Positions 27,638 through 31,189 of a stretch of 31,189 nt of DNA are shown in pieces (the stretch's first letter is position 1; each line of letters begins with the position of its first letter). The notes beneath the pieces are model-generated. The model saw only the letters and a list, made by a program, of their open reading frames with translations, did no database searches and had not been told where the DNA came from. A program made the translations under genes and the position numbers. The DNA is from GCA-016700035 sp964454845 (lineage in GTDB: Bacteria; Patescibacteriota; Saccharimonadia; CAILAD01; GCA-016700035), in assembly GCA_964454845.1 (NCBI GenBank), contig CAYVVS010000007.1:1-31189 (forward strand), written 5' to 3'.

Positions 27638-29413
27638 TTATCCGCGCTTGATCAAATCCATAAATACGCTGGAAGGAATAGATACTTTGCCAATCTGTTT
27701 CATGCGAGCCTTACCTTTTTTCTGCTTTTGTAATAGTTTTTTCTTTCGACTCACGTCCCCACCATATAATTTTGCTGTAACATCCTTACGAAGTGCCTTA
27801 ATTGTTTCCCGAGCAATGAACTTTGAACCAATCGCCGCCTGCACCGCAACCTCGAAGTTCTGTCGAGGGATTAAATCTTTCAATTTTTCGCACAAAGCGC
27901 GTCCATAATTATCGGCTTTGGAACGGGCTACAATTGCACCCAACGAGTCAACTCGTTCTCCGGCCAGCAAGATATCCACGCGCACCAAATCACCAACTTC
28001 GTATCTATCCCAGTCATATGTGAGTGAAGCAAAACCTGAGGACTGACTTTTTAGAGCATCATAAAAATCGGTGATAATTTCCGCTAATGGTGCCTCAAAA
28101 CCCACTACCGCCCGTGTTTGATCAAGATATTCGAGCTTAGTTTGCTTACCACGAGCTTCAACAATTAGTCCGAGAACAGCGCCAATATAATCAGATGGTG
28201 TAACAATTTCACCCTTCACCCATGGCTCAGCGATCGTGGCGATTTGAGATTGATCCGGCAAAGCACTTGCCTGCTCAACCATCTCAGTCTCACCATTGGT
28301 GCACTCCACCTCGTAGCTCACACTCGGGCTCGTAACGATTAAATCTAGATCAAACTCTCGCTCTAAACGTTCCTTGATAATTTCCAAGTGTAACAACCCT
28401 AAAAAGCCAATACGCACACCAAAACCCAACGCTGCCGAAGTTTCTGGCGCGTATGATAACGAAGCATCATTGAGCGCAAGTTTTTCGAGCGAATCTTTCA
28501 GTTTAGGATATTCTTCCTGGCTAGTAGGATAAAAGCTCGCAAAAATAAGTGGTTGAACTTTTTTATAGCCCGGTAATGGCGACTCAGCTGGACGAGCTGT
28601 AAGTGTCACTGTATCGCCAACGCGGGCGAATTGGACCGATTTAATATTAGTCGTAATAAAACCGATCTGACCAGGTTCTAATGTATCATCTTCAGCTCGA
28701 GCCGGTGCAAGATGACCAACTTCGAGCGCCAATGATTCACTCCCAGATTGCATTAAGGTAATCTCAGCGTTCTTTGGTATTGTCCCGCTCACTAACCGTA
28801 CATATAAAATAACCCCACGATAACCATCAAAGACCGAATCAAATATCAGCCCACGCGTAGCCCCCTCATCGATTGCCGGCGCTGGCACCTCTGCAATAAT
28901 TCTATCTAAAAGCTCAGGTACGCCTTCGCCAGTTTTTGCGGAAATTTTTCCGATACTCGCTGGGTCAACGCCAAGCAGATTGCCAATTTCTTGCGCTACC
29001 CGCTCGGGTTCAGCCGCTGGAAGATCTATTTTATTCATTACAGGAATAATCGTGAGTCCAGCTTCAATTGCCATATACACATTAGCTAAAGTTTGTGCCT
29101 GAATTCCCTGACTGGCATCAACCACCAAAATCGCCCCCTCCACGGCTTCGAGCGAGCGACTCACTTCATAACTAAAGTCTACGTGTCCAGGAGTGTCGAT
29201 AAGGTTAAGCTCGTGCTCCTTCCACTGCATACGTGCCGGCTGAAGCTTAATCGTAATTCCTTTTTCACGCTCCAGTTCCATTGTATCCAAAAGCTGCGCC
29301 TTCATATCACGCGCCGAAACTGCACCGGTGATTTCTAAAAGACGATCGGCTAATGTAGATTTACCATGATCAATATGGGCAATAATACAAAAATTTCGAA
29401 TGTTGGCTGTCAA
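27638..29413 (-). CDS. lepA: Translation GTPase LepA (EF4)
   Basis: The 591-aa protein has all G motifs (AHIDHGKST, DTPGHVDF, NKIDLP), domain II, the EF-G-like domains III and V, and the LepA-specific C-terminal domain (SRKKKLLQKQKKGKARMKQIGKVSIPSSVFMDLIK). EF4 acts on ribosomes under stress or during assembly. The start is TTG at 29413: GGGGAG lies 4 nt upstream, overlapping the murJ stop, and LepA proteins usually begin just before NIRNFxIIAHIDHGKST. It is co-transcribed with murJ. Confidence 0.98.
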   Translation of the reverse strand: MTANIRNFCIIAHIDHGKSTLADRLLEITGAVSARDMKAQLLDTMELEREKGITIKLQPARMQWKEHELNLIDTPGHVDFSYEVSRSLEAVEGAILVVDASQGIQAQTLANVYMAIEAGLTIIPVMNKIDLPAAEPERVAQEIGNLLGVDPASIGKISAKTGEGVPELLDRIIAEVPAPAIDEGATRGLIFDSVFDGYRGVILYVRLVSGTIPKNAEITLMQSGSESLALEVGHLAPARAEDDTLEPGQIGFITTNIKSVQFARVGDTVTLTARPAESPLPGYKKVQPLIFASFYPTSQEEYPKLKDSLEKLALNDASLSYAPETSAALGFGVRIGFLGLLHLEIIKERLEREFDLDLIVTSPSVSYEVECTNGETEMVEQASALPDQSQIATIAEPWVKGEIVTPSDYIGAVLGLIVEARGKQTKLEYLDQTRAVVGFEAPLAEIITDFYDALKSQSSGFASLTYDWDRYEVGDLVRVDILLAGERVDSLGAIVARSKADNYGRALCEKLKDLIPRQNFEVAVQAAIGSKFIARETIKALRKDVTAKLYGGDVSRKKKLLQKQKKGKARMKQIGKVSIPSSVFMDLIKRG

Positions 29414-29422
29414 AAGTCTCCC

Positions 29423-31030
29423 CTAAGCTCCGATGTGTTTTCTGAGTCGCTTGCGATAACGCGATTTCACAAGACGCAATACCATATCGGCTTCTTTTAC
29501 TCGTAAGAGTTTAGCACCAATGAAGTATACAATGCCACCTACAGTACAGATAAGGGCAAATTTTGGCCCCAAGGTGCGGAAACCGACATCGCCACGCAAC
29601 AGCGGAAACAACGATACAATCATCATATACATAACCGAGGCCATGGCCAGTGTCGCCACGCCAATGCGAATGCCAGCCCGGGCAATACTTTTGCCTCCGT
29701 ATGGACCAATCTTACGGCGCAGTAAGAACATAAGAATGAGTAGCTCGATGGTAGTCACCAGAGATAAAGCCATCGCCAACCCTGGAGTACCAAACATCTT
29801 GGCGAAGAAATAACTCAGAGGAATATTCATAAAAAGAGTAAAAATACTCGTAAAAAGTGGTGTCCGTGTATCTTCCAGTGCATAGAAGATTCTAGCTACC
29901 ACAAAGAACAAGCTTTGTGCCACAATCACTCCAGCGAACCAACCGAGCGTATCGGCTGTGGTTTGGTCACCAAAACCGAGAAGCAATCGCACAATGTAGC
30001 CTCGCAGCACCACCGTGATAGCCATGGATGGAATCACAAGGAACAGCACCAACGAAAGAGTGCGCACAATCTCATGGGGTAACTTGTGTTTGTCTTTAGA
30101 TTTAGAAGCACGGATAAGTGTTGGGAACACCGCCGTAGCAATGGCTCCACCAAATAATCCAAGGGGTACGTTTTTTAAGTTGTTCGCAAAATAGTAGCTC
30201 GAGAGTGAACCGGATGCCAACTGCGATCCAATAGCTGTCTCCACAATCGTATTAATTTGTTCAATACCCAGATCGAGCGAGCGTGGCACCATCAATTTCA
30301 GCACTCGAATTACAGATGAGTTCCAGAATTTAATACTCAAACTATACCGAAAGCCCAACCCAACCAGGCCGAGCGACTGCATCAACGCTTGAAGCGCAGT
30401 ACCAGCCACAACACCCCAGGCGACACCATAAATTGGCTGTGCAAAGAGCGGCTCCAAAAATAAGATACCAAAAATAATTCCTATGTTATAAAACACACTC
30501 GCAAGTGCAAAAAGCACAAAACGCTGAAAGCCTTGCTGAATGGCGCCAAAGATTGCCGAAATTGCAAAAAACAGTGGCGTGATTAGCAGAATACGTGTCA
30601 GATTCACCGTTAACTGCATGCGTTCAGCATCAAACCCTGGAGCAATAATCTTAACCAACGGCTCAGCAAATATGAATGAAAATATACCGAAGAATGCTGT
30701 TACAAGCACTAAAAGATTTAAGAGTGTACTGGCGACCTCCCAGGCTTCATCTATTTTCTTACGCTCTAAGAAACCAACAAACACTGGTATAAATGCTACT
30801 GCAAAAGCACCCGAGACCAAGAGCGTGAAGAGTAGATCAGGAATGCGAAAAGCCGCAGCATAGGCATCTGCCTGCGGGGAAAGTCCAAAGTTTGAAGCCA
30901 AGAGTCGATCGCGAACAAGCCCGAGCAAACGACTCAATAAATAAGAAAGCGATATTAAAAGCGCCGCCATCGAAATGGATCGTTTTTTATTAATTCGGGT
31001 AAGGATTGTTCGGACTGAGCGCTTCATCAT
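29423..31030 (-). CDS. murJ: Lipid II flippase MurJ
   Basis: The 535-aa MOP-superfamily membrane protein has about 14 helices and MurJ hallmarks: LLSRLLGLVRDRLLASNFG, ADAYAAAFRIPDLLFTLLVSGAF with the conserved Arg, and PRSLDLGIEQINTIVETAIGS. It moves lipid II across the membrane for peptidoglycan synthesis. Two tandem ATGs open it; neither has a Shine-Dalgarno. It heads a unit with lepA. A structured element lies upstream. Confidence 0.96.
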   Translation of the reverse strand: MMKRSVRTILTRINKKRSISMAALLISLSYLLSRLLGLVRDRLLASNFGLSPQADAYAAAFRIPDLLFTLLVSGAFAVAFIPVFVGFLERKKIDEAWEVASTLLNLLVLVTAFFGIFSFIFAEPLVKIIAPGFDAERMQLTVNLTRILLITPLFFAISAIFGAIQQGFQRFVLFALASVFYNIGIIFGILFLEPLFAQPIYGVAWGVVAGTALQALMQSLGLVGLGFRYSLSIKFWNSSVIRVLKLMVPRSLDLGIEQINTIVETAIGSQLASGSLSSYYFANNLKNVPLGLFGGAIATAVFPTLIRASKSKDKHKLPHEIVRTLSLVLFLVIPSMAITVVLRGYIVRLLLGFGDQTTADTLGWFAGVIVAQSLFFVVARIFYALEDTRTPLFTSIFTLFMNIPLSYFFAKMFGTPGLAMALSLVTTIELLILMFLLRRKIGPYGGKSIARAGIRIGVATLAMASVMYMMIVSLFPLLRGDVGFRTLGPKFALICTVGGIVYFIGAKLLRVKEADMVLRLVKSRYRKRLRKHIGA

Positions 31031-31061
31031 ATTTTTTGCGGATAAGACTCACGAAAAGAAA

Positions 31062-31119
31062 TTGGCTCCGAGCCTTCGCATGTCTAGCCTGTAAACATCT
31101 GCGAGCCACCGGGAGCCAA
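31062..31119. other. Long imperfect hairpin upstream of murJ
   Basis: TTGGCTCC and GGAGCCAA form an outer 8-bp stem. Inside, TCGCATGT pairs with ACAT-C-TGCGA (one bulged C) around an 11-nt loop. On the minus strand AATTTCTTTT follows the outer stem, 34 nt before murJ. It could be a terminator of an upstream minus-strand RNA, a leader structure of murJ, or part of a small RNA. No known RNA family was recognised. The remaining bases to 31189 show a small CTTTTC/GAAAAG hairpin and no gene. Confidence 0.45.
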
Positions 31120-31189
31120 CCTCACTTTTCTTGAAAAGCCTAAAACTCTGGTTTCTATTTTACCGGTTTTTTAGCTTTTGCGGGAGACT

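Noticed and set aside
31031..31189. tmRNA or other known structured RNA upstream of murJ
   Set aside because: No tag reading frame, no TTCGANNC T-loop and no CCA end were found, so only an unnamed hairpin is claimed.
1..31189. Recoded TGA (as in Gracilibacteria/Absconditabacteria)
   Set aside because: TGA stops occur in many ATGA junctions where the next gene starts at once, and family lengths match normal TGA termination.
1..31189. CRISPR arrays, insertion sequences or prophage
   Set aside because: No regularly spaced repeats, transposase or phage structural genes were seen. WhiB can occur on actinophages, but no phage gene accompanies it here.

Overview
The window looks like a chromosome segment of a small-genome bacterium of the Patescibacteria/CPR, most likely Candidatus Saccharibacteria (TM7). 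This is an inference from tightly overlapping genes (many ATGA or TAATG junctions), a pared-down type IV pilus locus, several surface amidases, few biosynthetic genes and many apparently leaderless transcripts. TGA works as a normal stop here, because several TGA stops overlap the next ATG. This argues against the Gly-recoded CPR lineages. No CRISPR array, insertion sequence or prophage module was seen.

Layout. 1-3740 (+): the tail of PilC, a major pilin with its own strong promoter and terminator, then pilM-pilN-pilO and a small PilP-like protein. 3743-6929 (mainly -): a PH-domain membrane protein and ruvB, ruvA and ruvC, with a whiB-type Fe-S regulator inserted on the opposite strand between ruvA and ruvC. 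6950-10467: an NlpC/P60-like protein, then a block of single-gene transcription units (a 71-aa ORF with an extended PyrE, PyrF, and an M23 peptidase), each with a recognisable promoter and terminator. 10534-12930 (-): yebC, comEC and a small membrane protein. 13158-13234: tRNA-Lys(TTT). 13269-18908 (-): RimK, an ATP-grasp/retropepsin-like fusion, a third ATP-grasp ligase, a 618-aa HEXXH metalloprotease and a membrane protein. 19012-20009 (+): two orphan genes, each between its own promoter and terminator. 20044-25446 (-): hrcA-grpE-dnaK-(membrane protein)-NYN RNase-dnaJ, driven from a promoter bracketed by two CIRCE operators. 25468-27573: a membrane-anchored lipoprotein-like protein, an ABA4-like membrane protein, a CHAP amidase and a small membrane-anchored protein. 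27638-31030 (-): lepA and murJ, with a structured element upstream of murJ.

Two themes stand out. First, whiB, the pyrE unit, pyrF, the M23 gene and the two genes at 19.0-20.0 kb are visibly more GC-rich and use different codons from their neighbours. They sit as self-contained cassettes between ordinary housekeeping genes. WhiB-like proteins are otherwise an actinobacterial and actinophage family, and Saccharibacteria live on Actinobacteria, so acquisition from the host is the simplest reading. Second, three ATP-grasp amino-acid ligases lie next to a retropepsin-like domain and a DUF1704-like metalloprotease. This arrangement suggests a system that adds amino-acid or peptide tails to proteins and trims them off.

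Many genes (the PH protein, ruvA, ruvC, the NlpC-like protein, yebC, comEC, the 175-aa membrane protein and perhaps the ABA4-like protein) have a -10-like hexamer only 6-8 nt before the ATG and no Shine-Dalgarno sequence. This implies leaderless mRNAs. The GC-rich cassettes mostly carry GGAG-type ribosome binding sites instead.
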